Source: Nonomuraea endophytica (GTDB taxonomy: Bacteria; Actinomycetota; Actinomycetes; Streptosporangiales; Streptosporangiaceae). Taken from it: 64,000 nucleotides of DNA. The stretch lies in contig NZ_JACHIN010000002.1 of the NCBI RefSeq assembly GCF_014203235.1, forward strand, positions 737,245 to 801,244, written 5' to 3'. Below, piece after piece: positions 1 to 9,262 of the stretch. The first letter of the stretch is position 1. Each line of letters opens with the position of its first letter. Under the pieces are notes generated by a model. That model saw only the letters and a list, made by a program, of their open reading frames with translations. It was not told the DNA's origin and did no database searches. The position numbers were made by a program, and so were the translations under genes.

Positions 1-84
1 GAGCTCGGCAAACTGGTCGTGGCCCAGATTCAGGCGGTGGAGGGCATCACACGTACTCTTACGTGCCCGATCGTTCACATCTAG
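1..84 (+). CDS. Lrp/AsnC-type ligand-binding protein, C-terminal fragment
   Basis: The first frame is open from base 1 to a TAG at 82-84 and encodes 27 residues ending in TRTLTCPIVHI. This matches the end of the short stand-alone Lrp/AsnC ligand-binding (RAM) proteins that sit upstream of DUF3515 and ddl in many actinomycetes. The start lies outside the window. Such proteins are thought to bind small effectors such as amino acids. The call rests on a short tail and on gene order, so it is tentative. Confidence 0.6.
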   Translation, partial: ELGKLVVAQIQAVEGITRTLTCPIVHI

Positions 85-104
85 AGCAAGAGAGCTTTTC
101 CCTC

Positions 105-539
105 ATGCGCGCCGCCGTCGTCCTCCTCGTCCTGCTAGCCGTCGCCGGATGCGGCGGTGCCGTACAGGTGGAACCGCCCGCGCCGCAGGGTGCGGCGGCC
201 ACGGCGTGCGCGAAGCTCGGCCCGCTGCTGCCCCAGACGTTGGGCGGCGCGCAGCGCACGACCTCCAGCCCCGAGTCCCCCTACGTCGCCGTCTGGGGCG
301 AGGGCGAGATCGCGGTGCGCTGCGGCGTCGGGCGGCCGGTCAGGATGGCGCCGACGGATCAGTTGCAGGAGATCGACGGGGTCGGCTGGTTCGCCGACCC
401 GGACCGGAGCACGTTGTTCACCGCGATCACCGACGTGGCCTATGTCGAGACCACGATCGCGGCCGGGCACGTCGCCCCGGAGATCCTCGCGCGGCTGTCC
501 GGGGCGATCGGCCAGGTCACCTCAGCGAAGACCGGGTGA
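105..539 (+). CDS. DUF3515 family lipoprotein
   Basis: This 144-residue protein has a lipoprotein signal peptide: two Arg/Ala residues, a hydrophobic stretch and a lipobox AVAGC with the acylated cysteine at residue 16. It should therefore be anchored on the outer face of the membrane. The rest resembles the actinobacterial DUF3515 family (paired cysteines in CAKLGPLL and VRCGVG, then a VGWFADP segment), whose function is unknown. An upstream in-frame ATG at 63 exists, but starting at 105 puts the signal peptide at the N-terminus. Its last 18 bases overlap the convergent ddl gene. Confidence 0.8.
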   Translation: MRAAVVLLVLLAVAGCGGAVQVEPPAPQGAAATACAKLGPLLPQTLGGAQRTTSSPESPYVAVWGEGEIAVRCGVGRPVRMAPTDQLQEIDGVGWFADPDRSTLFTAITDVAYVETTIAAGHVAPEILARLSGAIGQVTSAKTG

Positions 540-1616
540 ACGGCGCAGCGCCAGCTGCACCAGCCGGTCCACCAGCGCCGGGTAGTCGAGCCCCGAGGCC
601 GCCCAGAGCTGCGGCGCCACCGACAGCGAGGTGAAGCCGGGCATCGTGTTGATCTCGTTGAAGATCAGCTTGCCCTCGGCCGTGTAGAAGAAGTCGACCC
701 GCGCGAGACCCTCGCACTCCAGCGTCTCGAAGGCGCGCACCGCCATGGCGCGAAGCTCCTCGGCGACCTCGGCGGGGATGTCGGCGGGCACGGTCAGCGA
801 CATCTGGTCGGGGTAGTACTTGGCCTCGAAGTCGAAGAACGCCTGCCCGCCCTGAACCTGCACCTCACCGGGCCGCGAGGCGGCGGGAGGATCGTCGCCC
901 AGCGACTCCAGCACCGCGCACTCGATCTCGCGGCCGACGATCGCCGCCTCGATGAGCACCTTGGGGTCGTGCGCGCGGGCGGCCTCGACGGAGGCCTCCA
1001 GCGAGGCGCGGTCGTGCGCCTTGGAGATGCCCTGGGAGGAGCCGGCGCGGGCCGGCTTGACGAACACCGGCCAGCCGAGCTCCTCGGCCTCCTTGAGCAC
1101 CCGGTCGCGGTCGAGGCGCCAGTCGCGGTCGCGCACGACCACGTAGCGGCCGACGGGCAGCCCGGCGGCGGCCATGACCGTCTTCATGTACGCCTTGTCC
1201 ATGCCGACCGCGCTGGCCAGCACACCGGAGCCGACATAGCGGACCCCGGCCATCTCCAGGAGCCCCTGGATGGTGCCGTCCTCGGCGAACGGGCCGTGCA
1301 TCACCGGGAAGACCACGTCGACGGAGCCCAGCTCCACGGGGATGCTGCCGGGGTCGTAGGCCACCAGCGAACCGCCGTCGGCGGGCAGGGCCAGCGCGGC
1401 CCCCGAGGTGTCGACCACGGGCAGCTCGCCCGCCTCGATGGCGAAGCGCTGGCTGCCTGTGGCGAGCACCCACCTGCCGTCCTGGGCGATCCCGATCGGG
1501 ATCACTTCGTACTTGGTCCTGTCGATCGCGTCCAGAACACTGCCCGCCCCCATGAGGGAGACGGCGTGCTCGGAATTACGACCTCCGAATACGACGGCGA
1601 CGCGTGGCTTGCTCAT
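522..1616 (-). CDS. ddl: D-alanine--D-alanine ligase
   Basis: Cytoplasmic ATP-grasp enzyme that joins two D-alanines for the peptidoglycan stem peptide. The 364-residue length is normal. The N-terminus carries GGRNSEHAVS, the Ddl signature near the first substrate site; VFVKPARAGSS lies near residue 190 and binds ATP; the C-terminus has the Mg-binding NEINTMPGFT. It lies 28 bp downstream of gpsA on the same strand and is probably the last gene of a plsC-gpsA-ddl operon, a conserved actinobacterial order. Nothing in the active-site motifs suggests a D-Ala-D-Lac (vancomycin-resistance) ligase, though this was not tested in detail. Confidence 0.96.
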   Translation of the reverse strand: MSKPRVAVVFGGRNSEHAVSLMGAGSVLDAIDRTKYEVIPIGIAQDGRWVLATGSQRFAIEAGELPVVDTSGAALALPADGGSLVAYDPGSIPVELGSVDVVFPVMHGPFAEDGTIQGLLEMAGVRYVGSGVLASAVGMDKAYMKTVMAAAGLPVGRYVVVRDRDWRLDRDRVLKEAEELGWPVFVKPARAGSSQGISKAHDRASLEASVEAARAHDPKVLIEAAIVGREIECAVLESLGDDPPAASRPGEVQVQGGQAFFDFEAKYYPDQMSLTVPADIPAEVAEELRAMAVRAFETLECEGLARVDFFYTAEGKLIFNEINTMPGFTSLSVAPQLWAASGLDYPALVDRLVQLALRRSPGLR

Positions 1617-1644
1617 GGTGTCCGAATCTACCGGAGACAGCCGC

Positions 1645-2655
1645 TCAGACGCCGTAACGCTCGGGTTTGGGCGAGCGCGACATCAGCAACATCCCCGCTT
1701 CCCTGGGCGACATGCCGTCGTGCACGACACCCACGACGACCTCGGTGATCGGCATTTCGACGTCGTGCTTGCGGGCCAGCTCCAGCACCGACTCGCAGGA
1801 CTTGACGCCCTCGGCGGTCTGGCGCGTCGCGGCGATCACCTCTTCCAGGGTCATGCCGCGGCCCAGGTTCTCGCCGAACGTGCGGTTGCGCGACAGCGGC
1901 GAGGTGCAGGTGGCCACCAGGTCGCCCATGCCGGCCAGGCCGGAGAAGGTGTGGGGGTCGGCGCCGAGCGCCGCGCCGAGCCGGGAGATTTCGGCCAGCC
2001 CACGGGTGATCATCATGGCGGCCACGTTGTCGCCCATGCCCATGCCCACGGCGACGCCGACGGCCAGCGCGATCACGTTCTTGACCGCGCCGCCCAGCTC
2101 CACGCCGACGACGTCGAGATTGGTATACGGGCGGAACCACGGCGGCAGGTGGCAGACGTCCTGCAGCCGCTTGGCCACGGCCTCGTCGGTGCAGGCCACG
2201 ACGGTCGCGGCGGGCTGGCGCTGGGCGATCTCCTTGGCCAGGTTGGGCCCGGAGATCACCGCCACGCGTTCCTCGGGCACGCCGGCGACCTCGCGGATCA
2301 CCTCGCTCATCCGCTTGGTGGTGCCGAGCTCGATGCCCTTCATCAGGCTGACCAGCACCGCGCCGTCGGGGATGTGCTCGCGCCAGGTGTCCAGGTTCCC
2401 GCGCAGTGTCTGCGACGGTACGGCCAGCACCACGAAGTCGGCCCCGTCCAGCGCCTCGGCCGCCGAGTCGGTGGCACGCAGCGAACCGGGCAGGGTGATG
2501 CCGGGCAGATAGTCGGGGTTCTCCCCGGTCGAGTTGATCGCCGAGACGAGCTCGGGCCTGCGCCCCCACAGCACCGTCTCGTTGCCCGCCTCGGCCAGGA
2601 TCATGGCGAACGTGGTCCCCCACGATCCGGTGCCGAACACAGCGGTCTTGGTCAT
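1645..2655 (-). CDS. gpsA: NAD(P)H-dependent glycerol-3-phosphate dehydrogenase
   Basis: Makes sn-glycerol 3-phosphate from dihydroxyacetone phosphate for phospholipid synthesis. The 336-residue protein begins [13 protein letters not shown], so the nucleotide-binding GxGxWG lies at the N-terminus; the frame runs open further upstream, but starting at 2655 gives the family's normal length. The catalytic-lysine motif [12 protein letters not shown] and the GPNLAKEI segment are present. It starts 4 bp after the plsC stop, so the two are likely co-transcribed. The pairing with the acyltransferase makes biochemical sense, because PlsC-type enzymes act in the same glycerolipid pathway. Confidence 0.96.
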   Translation of the reverse strand: MTKTAVFGTGSWGTTFAMILAEAGNETVLWGRRPELVSAINSTGENPDYLPGITLPGSLRATDSAAEALDGADFVVLAVPSQTLRGNLDTWREHIPDGAVLVSLMKGIELGTTKRMSEVIREVAGVPEERVAVISGPNLAKEIAQRQPAATVVACTDEAVAKRLQDVCHLPPWFRPYTNLDVVGVELGGAVKNVIALAVGVAVGMGMGDNVAAMMITRGLAEISRLGAALGADPHTFSGLAGMGDLVATCTSPLSRNRTFGENLGRGMTLEEVIAATRQTAEGVKSCESVLELARKHDVEMPITEVVVGVVHDGMSPREAGMLLMSRSPKPERYGV

Positions 2656-2659
2656 GCGT

Positions 2660-3370
2660 TCACCGCCCGGCGGGGTCGAAGGGAGTTTCCGGAGCCTTCT
2701 CGCCGCGCAGCTCGGCCAGCTGAACGGTGATCGCCGCCATGATGTCGGCGGTGGCCTCGCGCAGCACGTCGGCGTGCGCGGGCCGGCCCGTGTACTTGGA
2801 CAGGTCGACCGGCGGCCCCACCGAGACCCGGAAGGTCTTGCGCGGGAACAGCTTTGGCCGCTTCTCCCCATAAGGCAGCAGTTCCTGGGCCCCCCAGTGC
2901 GCCACCGGGATGACCTGGGCGCCGCTCTCCAGGGCCAGCCGCGCCGCGCCGGTCTTGCCGGCCATCGGCCACAGGCCGGGATCGCGGGTGACGGTGCCCT
3001 CCGGGTAGAAGAGCACGACCGCGCCGTCCCGCAGCCGCTCCGCCGAGTAGCTGAGCGACTTGGCCGCGTCGCTGCTCCCCCGCTGAACGGGGATGGCCAG
3101 CAGCCCGCGCACGGCGGCCCCGAGCCCCGGCACCTTGAACAGCCCCGCCTTGGCCAGGATGACCGGCCAGCGGCCGTTGTTGTAGAGGAAGTGCGCGAGC
3201 AGCACCGGGTCGGCCCAGGACAGGTGGTTGGTGGCGATGATCATGCCGCCGGTGCGCGGGATGCGCTCGCCGTGCCGCCAGTCCTTCTTGACCAGGAGCC
3301 ACGACAGCGGCTTCACGATCACCACCGCGAGGGTTTCCCAGAAGCGCGATGGTCGCACGGGGCGGCTCAT
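2660..3370 (-). CDS. plsC: 1-acyl-sn-glycerol-3-phosphate acyltransferase
   Basis: PlsC-like acyltransferase, 236 residues, acting at the membrane in phosphatidic acid synthesis. It shows the catalytic NHLSWAD (NHx4D) box and the FYPEGTVT box that contacts glycerol phosphate. I chose the ATG at 3370 because an AGGAG lies just upstream on the minus strand; an in-frame start at 3403 would add eleven residues. It heads plsC-gpsA-ddl and is divergent from cofC, with 80 bp between the two starts. The acyl-chain position used cannot be told from sequence. Confidence 0.92.
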   Translation of the reverse strand: MSRPVRPSRFWETLAVVIVKPLSWLLVKKDWRHGERIPRTGGMIIATNHLSWADPVLLAHFLYNNGRWPVILAKAGLFKVPGLGAAVRGLLAIPVQRGSSDAAKSLSYSAERLRDGAVVLFYPEGTVTRDPGLWPMAGKTGAARLALESGAQVIPVAHWGAQELLPYGEKRPKLFPRKTFRVSVGPPVDLSKYTGRPAHADVLREATADIMAAITVQLAELRGEKAPETPFDPAGR

Positions 3371-3450
3371 GGTCTCCTCCAACAGGTACGGAATGCGTCT
3401 CAAGTCTCCCGGTTGGCCGCGCGGGATGTCGAGGCACGAGACTTAAGCCT

Positions 3451-4086
3451 ATGAGCATCCGCTGGTCACTGGTCATCCCGGTGAAGACGCTGGTCGCGGC
3501 GAAGACCCGGCTGGCCGCCGCCACGGGTCCCCACCGCACCCGGCTCGCCGTCGCGGTCGCCTGCGACACCGTCTCCGCGGCGCTCTCCTGCCCGCTCGTG
3601 GCGCGGGTAGTCGTGGTGACGGCCGATCCCGCCGCGGCCGGTCCGCTCGGCGCCCTCGGCGCCGAGGTGGTGCACGACCCCGACCGCGGCCTCAACACCG
3701 CCCTGCGCACGGGCGCCGCCCATGCCGTACGGCTGGCGCCGCACGAACCCGTGGGCGCCCTCCAGGCCGACCTGCCCACGCTGCGACCGCAGGAACTGGC
3801 CGCGGTGCTGACGGCGGCGGCCGACCACGACCAGTCGTTCGTGCCCGACGCCCTCGACGTCGGCACCACCTTCTACGGCGTACGGCCCGGCGTCCCGTTC
3901 ACCCCGCGCTTCGGCGGCGAGTCACGGGCCAAGCACCTGGCCGGTGGCGCCAAGGAGCTGGAGCTGACGGGCATCGACTCGGTCCGCCGCGACGTGGACA
4001 CCCCGGACGACCTGCGCGCGGCCATCCTGCTCGGACTGGGCCGCCACACCGCCGCCGTGGTGCGTTTGATGAAGCCCGCTTTCTGA
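3451..4086 (+). CDS. cofC: 2-phospho-L-lactate / phosphoenolpyruvate guanylyltransferase (F420 synthesis)
   Basis: A 211-residue CofC/FbiD-type nucleotidyltransferase that activates phospholactate or phosphoenolpyruvate with GTP, the first committed step to coenzyme F420. It begins SLVIPVKTLVAAKTRL, a typical CofC start, and contains GALQADLPTL, the metal-binding region of this fold, and a PRFGGESRAKHL segment. In actinobacteria the true substrate is thought to be phosphoenolpyruvate. The ATG at 3451 follows the cluster consensus; no clear ribosome-binding site precedes it. A dispersed repeat begins within five bases of its stop codon. Confidence 0.9.
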   Translation: MSIRWSLVIPVKTLVAAKTRLAAATGPHRTRLAVAVACDTVSAALSCPLVARVVVVTADPAAAGPLGALGAEVVHDPDRGLNTALRTGAAHAVRLAPHEPVGALQADLPTLRPQELAAVLTAAADHDQSFVPDALDVGTTFYGVRPGVPFTPRFGGESRAKHLAGGAKELELTGIDSVRRDVDTPDDLRAAILLGLGRHTAAVVRLMKPAF

Positions 4087-4090
4087 GGTT

Positions 4091-4211
4091 ACGGCGAGCC
4101 GCCCCACCCCCACCCGCCGTCGTGCGCGGGCGCAGATCGTGGGGATCGCTTCTCACGTCGGACGTGGTCCCCACCGCAACGGCCCACCTCGACCGGCCAA
4201 GTGGTCCAAAC
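4091..4211 (+). repeat. Dispersed 121-bp intergenic repeat, copy A
   Basis: This stretch starts ACGGCGAGCC and is almost identical, over the same 121-bp length, to the reverse complement of 53360-53480; by eye only about four bases differ. A shorter related copy lies at 20726-20823. It sits between the cofC stop and the convergent end of an MFS gene. It has no coding potential of its own. Confidence 0.85.
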
Positions 4212-4259
4212 CCCCGAAACCGGCCAGCTTCGGGCGCGTAGCCCGGAGAGAGGTGAGGG

Positions 4260-5483
4260 TCAGGGGGTTGGGGCTAGGTCCAGGCGGCGGATCGAGCGGG
4301 CCAGGACCGCGGGCAGGTTCGCGACGGCGACCAGCAGCACGCCGGTCACGAACACCACGCGCCCGCCGCCCCACTCCCCCAGCGCCCCGCCGAGCAGCCC
4401 GCCGATCGGCACCGCGCTCCACATGAGGAAGCGCATGCTGGCGTTGACCCGGCCGAGCAGGTGCTCGGGTGTGGTGCGCTGGCGGTAGCTGACCTGGGTG
4501 ATGTTGAACACCACGCCGGCCGCCCCGGCCAGCAGGTTGAACACGGGGAACAACACCAGCCACCATCCACCGGCGACCAGCGTCATGGGCAGGTAGAGGA
4601 CCGTGACCATGCCCGCCGCCCCGGCCATCGTGCGTCCGACACCGAAGCGGGCGGTGATCCGGGTGGAGAAGGCCGCTCCGGCCAGCCCGCCGACGGCGGC
4701 CACGGACAGCATCAGGCCGTAGAGCCCGGCGCCGACGCCCAGCTCCTTGATCAGGTAGAGCGGCTGGCCGACGGCCCAGATGCCGTTGCCGAGCTGTACC
4801 AGCGCGCCGAGCAGGGCGACGACGCGCAGGACCGGCTCGGCGACCACGTACCTGATGCCTTCGGCCATCTCCCGCCGCAGCCGCCGCCCCGGCTGTTTGG
4901 GGGCGGGCGTCTCCCGGACGCGTACGCGCGACAGCAGTACCCCTGAGGCGAGATAGCTGACGGCGTCGGCCAGCAGCGCGAACGGCGCGGTCAGCCACTG
5001 CACGAGCAGGCCGCCGAGACCGGGCCCGGCCAGCATGGAGACCCTGCTGGTGGCCTCCAGGACGCTGTTGCCGCGTTCGAGCCCGTCCTTGCCAACGACG
5101 GCGGGCAGGAAGCTCATGTGCGCGACGTCGAAGAAGACCGTGCAGAAGCCGATGACCAGCGCGACCAGGTAGAGCTGGACCAGCGAGAGCACCCCGAGCC
5201 ACGCGGCGACCGGGACGCTCAGCAGCGCGAAGCCGCGGATCAGGTCGGTCCACACCAGGATGGGACGGCGGCGCAGCCGGTCCACCCAGACCCCGGCGGG
5301 CAGCCCGACCAGCAGGAAGGCGATCATCTGCGCGGCGGTGAGCAGGCCGAGCTGGAACGACCCGGCGTCCAGAGTGAGCACCGCGGCCAGCGGGAGGGCG
5401 ACGAACGTGACCTGCGTGCCGGCCTGCGTCACGGCGTTCGCCACCGCGAATCGCGAAAAGTCGGCATTCCCCCGAAGACGCAT
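4260..5483 (-). CDS. MFS transporter (drug-efflux type)
   Basis: A 407-residue membrane protein with about twelve hydrophobic segments, matching the MFS_3/EntS-like exporter group. The loop after the second segment reads GVWVDRLRRRP, the family's Asp/Arg motif A, and a FNLLAGAAGVVFNITQVSYRQRTTPEHLLGRVNASMRF-like region follows near residue 290, as in macrolide and siderophore exporters. The substrate cannot be told. It is divergent from the small gene at 5539, convergent with cofC, and no regulator is adjacent. The ATG at 5483 starts directly before the first hydrophobic segment. Confidence 0.88.
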   Translation of the reverse strand: MRLRGNADFSRFAVANAVTQAGTQVTFVALPLAAVLTLDAGSFQLGLLTAAQMIAFLLVGLPAGVWVDRLRRRPILVWTDLIRGFALLSVPVAAWLGVLSLVQLYLVALVIGFCTVFFDVAHMSFLPAVVGKDGLERGNSVLEATSRVSMLAGPGLGGLLVQWLTAPFALLADAVSYLASGVLLSRVRVRETPAPKQPGRRLRREMAEGIRYVVAEPVLRVVALLGALVQLGNGIWAVGQPLYLIKELGVGAGLYGLMLSVAAVGGLAGAAFSTRITARFGVGRTMAGAAGMVTVLYLPMTLVAGGWWLVLFPVFNLLAGAAGVVFNITQVSYRQRTTPEHLLGRVNASMRFLMWSAVPIGGLLGGALGEWGGGRVVFVTGVLLVAVANLPAVLARSIRRLDLAPTP

Positions 5484-5526
5484 GGGGCTCGATCTTCCAG
5501 GGCTCGCCCACCCGGGTCAAACGATT

Positions 5527-5532
5527 TACGCT
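5527..5532 (+). promoter_or_regulatory. Putative -10 box of a leaderless promoter
   Basis: TACGCT lies exactly six bases before the GTG at 5539. That TANNNT spacing is typical of actinobacterial leaderless transcripts, in which transcription starts at the start codon. No ribosome-binding site is present, which fits. Confidence 0.5.
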
Positions 5533-5538
5533 GGTCGC

Positions 5539-5739
5539 GTGCAGGCGACAGTGCGTACCTACGACCCGGCCACCCGTTCGGGGACGGTCTTCCTCGACGA
5601 CGGCACGGTCCTCGACTTCCCGACCCGCGCCTTCGACGCGGGACCGCTTCTGCTGCTGCGCTCCGGCCAGCGGGTGAACCTGGCCGTGGCCGACGGCGAG
5701 GTCACGTTCATCACGCTCTCGACTTTCCCGATGCCCTGA
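5539..5739 (+). CDS. Small OB-fold / cold-shock-like protein
   Basis: A 66-residue protein starting at GTG. Its RSGTVFLDDGTVLDFPTRAF and LRSGQRVNLAV segments resemble the beta-strand pattern of cold-shock-domain proteins, but the aromatic RNP motifs of true Csp proteins are not evident. A gene of this kind next to hup is common in actinomycetes. It may bind nucleic acid, which is inference only. It ends 58 bp from the convergent hup gene, with a shared terminator hairpin between them. Confidence 0.7.
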   Translation: MQATVRTYDPATRSGTVFLDDGTVLDFPTRAFDAGPLLLLRSGQRVNLAVADGEVTFITLSTFPMP

Positions 5740-5748
5740 AACGCGAGG

Positions 5749-5780
5749 GCCCGGACCCCGCTCAGTAGCGGGATCCGGGC
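5749..5780. terminator. Bidirectional hairpin terminator
   Basis: GCCCGGA-C-CCCGCT is mirrored by AGCGGG-A-TCCGGGC around a four-base loop. It lies between the convergent small gene (5539-5739) and hup, and should end transcription from both sides. Confidence 0.75.
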
Positions 5781-5796
5781 CATCACGCAGAAGTGA

Positions 5797-6096
5797 CTAC
5801 TTCTTCTTCGACGCCTTCTTGCCGCCGGCGTTCACCAGCTCCTTGAAGTCGGAGCCGGGACGGAACTTAGGCGCCCAGCTCTCGGCCACCTTGATCTCCG
5901 CACCGGTCGACGGGTTCCTGGCCGTGCGCGCAGGCTTGTGAACCATCTCGAACGCGCCGAAGCCCGTGATCGAGACCTTGTCTCCGCTCGCCACAGCCTT
6001 CTGGACGGCGTCGATAATCGCGTTCACGGCCTCGGTGGCCGTCTTCTTGTCGCCCACCCGGTCAGCGATGGCGTCGACGAGTTCCCGCTTGTTCAT
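5797..6096 (-). CDS. hup: HU family DNA-binding protein
   Basis: A 99-residue nucleoid-associated protein that bends and compacts DNA. It opens MNKRELVDAIADRVG, contains GFGAFE, and has the DNA-contacting arm ARTARNPSTGAEIKV, all classic HU motifs. The tail ends ASKKK, so it is the short HU (HupA-like) rather than the long Lys/Ala-rich HupS/Hlp form. A run of five Gs precedes the ATG as ribosome-binding site. It lies downstream of the leuC-leuD block, as in other actinomycetes. Confidence 0.96.
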   Translation of the reverse strand: MNKRELVDAIADRVGDKKTATEAVNAIIDAVQKAVASGDKVSITGFGAFEMVHKPARTARNPSTGAEIKVAESWAPKFRPGSDFKELVNAGGKKASKKK

Positions 6097-6187
6097 CTAT
6101 CCCCCTGTTACGGCTCGGGGTTCCAGCACACTCGCCTCACGTAGAAACCCCTTACGCGCTCGAAATTAAGGGGCTTTCCGGGGGAAC

Positions 6188-6430
6188 TCAATCACCGGGC
6201 GTGTTTTCTTGACCGCGTGGCGTGTCGTCGAGCCCCTCGATGAAGGCCTCAAGACGGCTGGCGGCGCGCTCGGGATCGCGCTTGGCCAGGTCGCAGATCG
6301 CCAGATATCTGCGGGCGACACGCTCTTTCTCGTCGGCGGGGAGCAGGCGGACGCGGCGGTGCGCCTCGCGCAACCGCCGCGCCAGTTCGTCGTCTTCCAG
6401 GTCGTCGTCTAGACGGTCGTCGGCAGCCAT
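6188..6430 (-). CDS. Small conserved hypothetical protein
   Basis: An 80-residue acidic, charged protein ([19 protein letters not shown] near the start), predicted mostly helical, with no signal peptide or membrane segment. Its first 22 bases overlap the end of leuD, so it is probably translated together with it. A small gene in this place between leuD and hup recurs in actinomycetes, but its role is unknown to me. Confidence 0.75.
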   Translation of the reverse strand: MAADDRLDDDLEDDELARRLREAHRRVRLLPADEKERVARRYLAICDLAKRDPERAASRLEAFIEGLDDTPRGQENTPGD

Positions 6431-6996
6431 GGCTGCCGACCATTCTCGTACGTGGCGATGTCGTCGGCGTGACGCAGGGTCAGCCCGATGTCGTCCAGGC
6501 CCTCCAGCAGCCGCCAGCGCGTGTAGTCGTCGATCTCGAAACTCCACGCGTCCTGACCGAGTCGCACCTCGCGTTCCGTCAGGTCGACGGTGATCTGGGT
6601 GGTCGGGTCGGCCTCGACCGCCGCCTGCAGTTCCTCGACGATTTTGGCGTCCAGGATGACGGGGAGCAGGCCCATCTTGGTGGAGTTGTTGCGGAAGATG
6701 TCGCCGAAGCGGGCGGCGATCACCACGCGGAAGCCGTACTGCTGAATGGCCCAGACGGCGTGCTCGCGCGAGGAGCCCGTGCCGAAGTCGGGACCGGCCA
6801 GCAGGATGGTGGCGCCGTCGTAGACGGGGTTGTTCAGGACGAAGGAGGGGTCCTCGCGCCAGGCGGAGAACAGGCCCTTCTCGAAGCCGGTGCGGCTGAC
6901 CTGCTTGAGCCAGACGGCCGGGATGATCTGGTCGGTGTCGACGTTGCTGCGGCGCAGCGGCACCGCCGTACCGGTGTGGGTGGTGAAGGCGTCCAT
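6409..6996 (-). CDS. leuD: 3-isopropylmalate dehydratase small subunit
   Basis: Partner of LeuC in isomerising 2-isopropylmalate to 3-isopropylmalate (leucine synthesis); paired with cimA it would also act on citramalate. The 195-residue length is standard. It starts [27 protein letters not shown] and carries the swivel-domain motif [16 protein letters not shown]. It is 18 bp downstream of leuC and is surely co-transcribed with it. Confidence 0.97.
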   Translation of the reverse strand: MDAFTTHTGTAVPLRRSNVDTDQIIPAVWLKQVSRTGFEKGLFSAWREDPSFVLNNPVYDGATILLAGPDFGTGSSREHAVWAIQQYGFRVVIAARFGDIFRNNSTKMGLLPVILDAKIVEELQAAVEADPTTQITVDLTEREVRLGQDAWSFEIDDYTRWRLLEGLDDIGLTLRHADDIATYENGRQPWLPTTV

Positions 6997-7014
6997 GTGC
7001 GTGGTCCTCTGCGG

Positions 7015-8412
7015 TCAGGCCGTGACGGCCAGGTCGGCGGGCGCGGTCAGGCGGCCGGTTACGGCGGTGGCGGCGGCGACCTGCGGCGACACCAGATGGG
7101 TGCGGCCACCCTTGCCCTGACGGCCCTCGAAGTTGCGGTTGGAGGTCGAGGCGCTGCGCTCGCCCGGCTGGAGCGTGTCGGGGTTCATGCCCAGGCACAT
7201 CGAGCAGCCGGCCTGCCGCCACTCGGCTCCGGCGGCCTCGAAGACCTTGTCCAGGCCCTCCTTCTCCGCCTCCAGCTTGACCAGCATCGAACCGGGCACG
7301 ATCAGCGTGCGCGTCTTCACCTGCCGGCCGCGCAGGATCTCGGCGGCGGCGCGCAGGTCCTCGATGCGGCCGTTGGTGCACGAGCCGACGAAGACGGTGT
7401 CGACCTCGATCTCGCTCAGCGGCGTGCCGGCGGTCAGGCCCATGTACTCCAGCGCCCGCTCGGCCGCCGCCCGCTCGGTCGCGTCCGCCATCTCCGCAGG
7501 ATCCGGTACGGCCGCGCCCAGCGGCAGCCCCTGCCCGGGATTGGTGCCCCAGGTGACGAACGGCGTGAGCACCGAGGCGTCGATCTCCACGACCTTGTCG
7601 AACACCGCGTCGTCGTCGGTCTTCAGCGTCTTCCAGTATTCGACCGCGGTGTCCCAGTCCGCACCGGTGGGCGCGTGTTTACGGCCCTTGAGGTAGGCGA
7701 ACGTGGTCTCGTCCGGAGCGATCATGCCGGCGCGCGCGCCGGCCTCGATCGACATGTTGCAGACGGTCATCCGGCCCTCCATCGAGAGCTTGCGGACGGC
7801 CTCGCCCCGGTACTCCACGATGTAGCCCTGGCCGCCGCCGGTGCCGATCTTGGCGATGATGGCCAGGATCAGGTCCTTGGCCGTGACGCCCACGGGCAGC
7901 TCGCCGGAGACCTCGATCGCCATCGTCTTGGGCCGGTAGGCGGGCAGCGTCTGGGTGGCCAGCACGTGCTCGACCTCGGAGGTGCCGATGCCGAAGGCGA
8001 TGCCGCCGAACGCGCCGTGGGTGGAGGTGTGAGAATCGCCACACACGATCGTCATGCCCGGCTGGGTCAGGCCGAACTGCGGGCCGATGATGTGCACCAC
8101 GCCCTGCCCGGCGTCGCCCATCGGGTGCAGCCGGACGCCGAACTCGGCGGCGTTCTTGCGCAGGGTCTCGACCTGCGTCTTGGACACCGGGTCGCTGATG
8201 GGGCCCAGCACGGTCGGCACGTTGTGGTCTTCGGTGGCGATGGTGAGATCGGGGCGGCGCACCTTGCGTCCGGCCATGCGGAGGCCGTCGAACGCCTGCG
8301 GGCTGGTCACCTCGTGGATGAGGTGAAGGTCGATGAAGAGCAGGTCGGGTTCGCCTTCCGCGCGCCGTACGACGTGTTGCTCCCAGACCTTCTCCGCCAG
8401 TGTGCGGCCCAT
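7015..8412 (-). CDS. leuC: 3-isopropylmalate dehydratase large subunit
   Basis: A 465-residue aconitase-family enzyme with a [4Fe-4S] cluster. The cluster ligands are visible: one cysteine in [10 protein letters not shown] and two in GCSMCLGMN. The N-terminus [15 protein letters not shown] and the [13 protein letters not shown] segment are typical of LeuC. It is divergent from the IclR-type gene at 8478 with only 65 bp between them, the usual arrangement of leuCD with its regulator NdgR/LtbR. A GGAG lies just upstream of the ATG. Confidence 0.97.
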   Translation of the reverse strand: MGRTLAEKVWEQHVVRRAEGEPDLLFIDLHLIHEVTSPQAFDGLRMAGRKVRRPDLTIATEDHNVPTVLGPISDPVSKTQVETLRKNAAEFGVRLHPMGDAGQGVVHIIGPQFGLTQPGMTIVCGDSHTSTHGAFGGIAFGIGTSEVEHVLATQTLPAYRPKTMAIEVSGELPVGVTAKDLILAIIAKIGTGGGQGYIVEYRGEAVRKLSMEGRMTVCNMSIEAGARAGMIAPDETTFAYLKGRKHAPTGADWDTAVEYWKTLKTDDDAVFDKVVEIDASVLTPFVTWGTNPGQGLPLGAAVPDPAEMADATERAAAERALEYMGLTAGTPLSEIEVDTVFVGSCTNGRIEDLRAAAEILRGRQVKTRTLIVPGSMLVKLEAEKEGLDKVFEAAGAEWRQAGCSMCLGMNPDTLQPGERSASTSNRNFEGRQGKGGRTHLVSPQVAAATAVTGRLTAPADLAVTA

Positions 8413-8477
8413 TGATCTCCTCCTTGAGACTCCGCGCCGACTTGCTTTCTCAGATGTCGAGACGGCAGTATCGGTCT

Positions 8478-9194
8478 ATGGACAACTCTAGCGGAGTCGG
8501 CGTACTGGACAAGGCCGTTCTCGTGCTCAATGCCCTGGAGGCCGGACCGGCCTCGCTCGCGCAGCTGGTTCAGGCCACCGGTCTGGCCCGGCCGACAGCA
8601 CACCGCCTGGCCGTCGCGCTGGAGCACCACCGCATCGTGACGCGCGACACCCAGGGCAGATTCGTCCTCGGACCGCGTTTGTCGGAGTTGTCCACGGCGG
8701 CCGGCGAGGACCGGCTGCTCGCCGTCGCGGCGCCGGTGCTGACCCAGTTGCGCGATTTGACCGGCGAGAGCGCGCAGCTCTACCGGCGCCAGGGTGACGA
8801 GCGCGTGTGCGTGGCCGCCGCCGAGCGGGCCAGCGGACTGCGCGACACCGTGCCCGTCGGGTCGGCGCTGCCGATGACCGCCGGATCCGCCGCACAGATT
8901 TTGCTCGCCTGGGAGGAGCCCGACCGGTTGCACAGAGGGCTGCGCGGGGCCAAGTTCACCGCCGCCACTCTGGCCAGTGTGCGCCGGCGCGGATGGGCCC
9001 ACAGCGTGGGCGAACGGGAGCAGGGTGTGGCCAGCGTCTCGGCCCCCATCAGGGGCAGCGGCGGCAAGGTGATCGCCGCCGTCTCCGTCTCCGGACCGAT
9101 CGAACGCCTCACCCGCGCGCCCGGCCGGCTGCACGCGGTGCCGGTGATGGCGGCGGCCGAGCGGATCACCGAGTCGATGCGCCGTTCCTCCTGA
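8478..9194 (+). CDS. ndgR: IclR family regulator of leuCD
   Basis: A 238-residue IclR-type regulator: winged helix-turn-helix in the first 70 residues (SLAQLVQATGLARPTAHRLAVAL) and an effector-binding domain after residue 85. Position opposite leuC and overall length match NdgR of Streptomyces and LtbR of Corynebacterium, which control leucine genes and link amino-acid supply to antibiotic production. The ATG at 8478 gives the usual short N-terminal lead. The operator should lie in the 65-bp gap, but I could not single out a clean palindrome there. Confidence 0.92.
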   Translation: MDNSSGVGVLDKAVLVLNALEAGPASLAQLVQATGLARPTAHRLAVALEHHRIVTRDTQGRFVLGPRLSELSTAAGEDRLLAVAAPVLTQLRDLTGESAQLYRRQGDERVCVAAAERASGLRDTVPVGSALPMTAGSAAQILLAWEEPDRLHRGLRGAKFTAATLASVRRRGWAHSVGEREQGVASVSAPIRGSGGKVIAAVSVSGPIERLTRAPGRLHAVPVMAAAERITESMRRSS

Positions 9195-9250
9195 GGTGCC
9201 ATGATCAGCTAAACCGTGTATTTGGGGAGCCGAGCGCGTCCCGGGCGCAC

Positions 9251-9256
9251 TAGCCT
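9251..9256 (+). promoter_or_regulatory. Putative -10 box of a leaderless promoter
   Basis: TAGCCT stands exactly six bases before the GTG at 9263. The same hexamer and spacing occur before the FAH gene at 13659, supporting leaderless transcription. Confidence 0.5.
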
Positions 9257-9262
9257 GAGTGG

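Noticed and set aside
6469..8415. A 648-codon frame antisense to leuC-leuD
   Set aside because: Antisense to two certain genes; no recognisable motifs.
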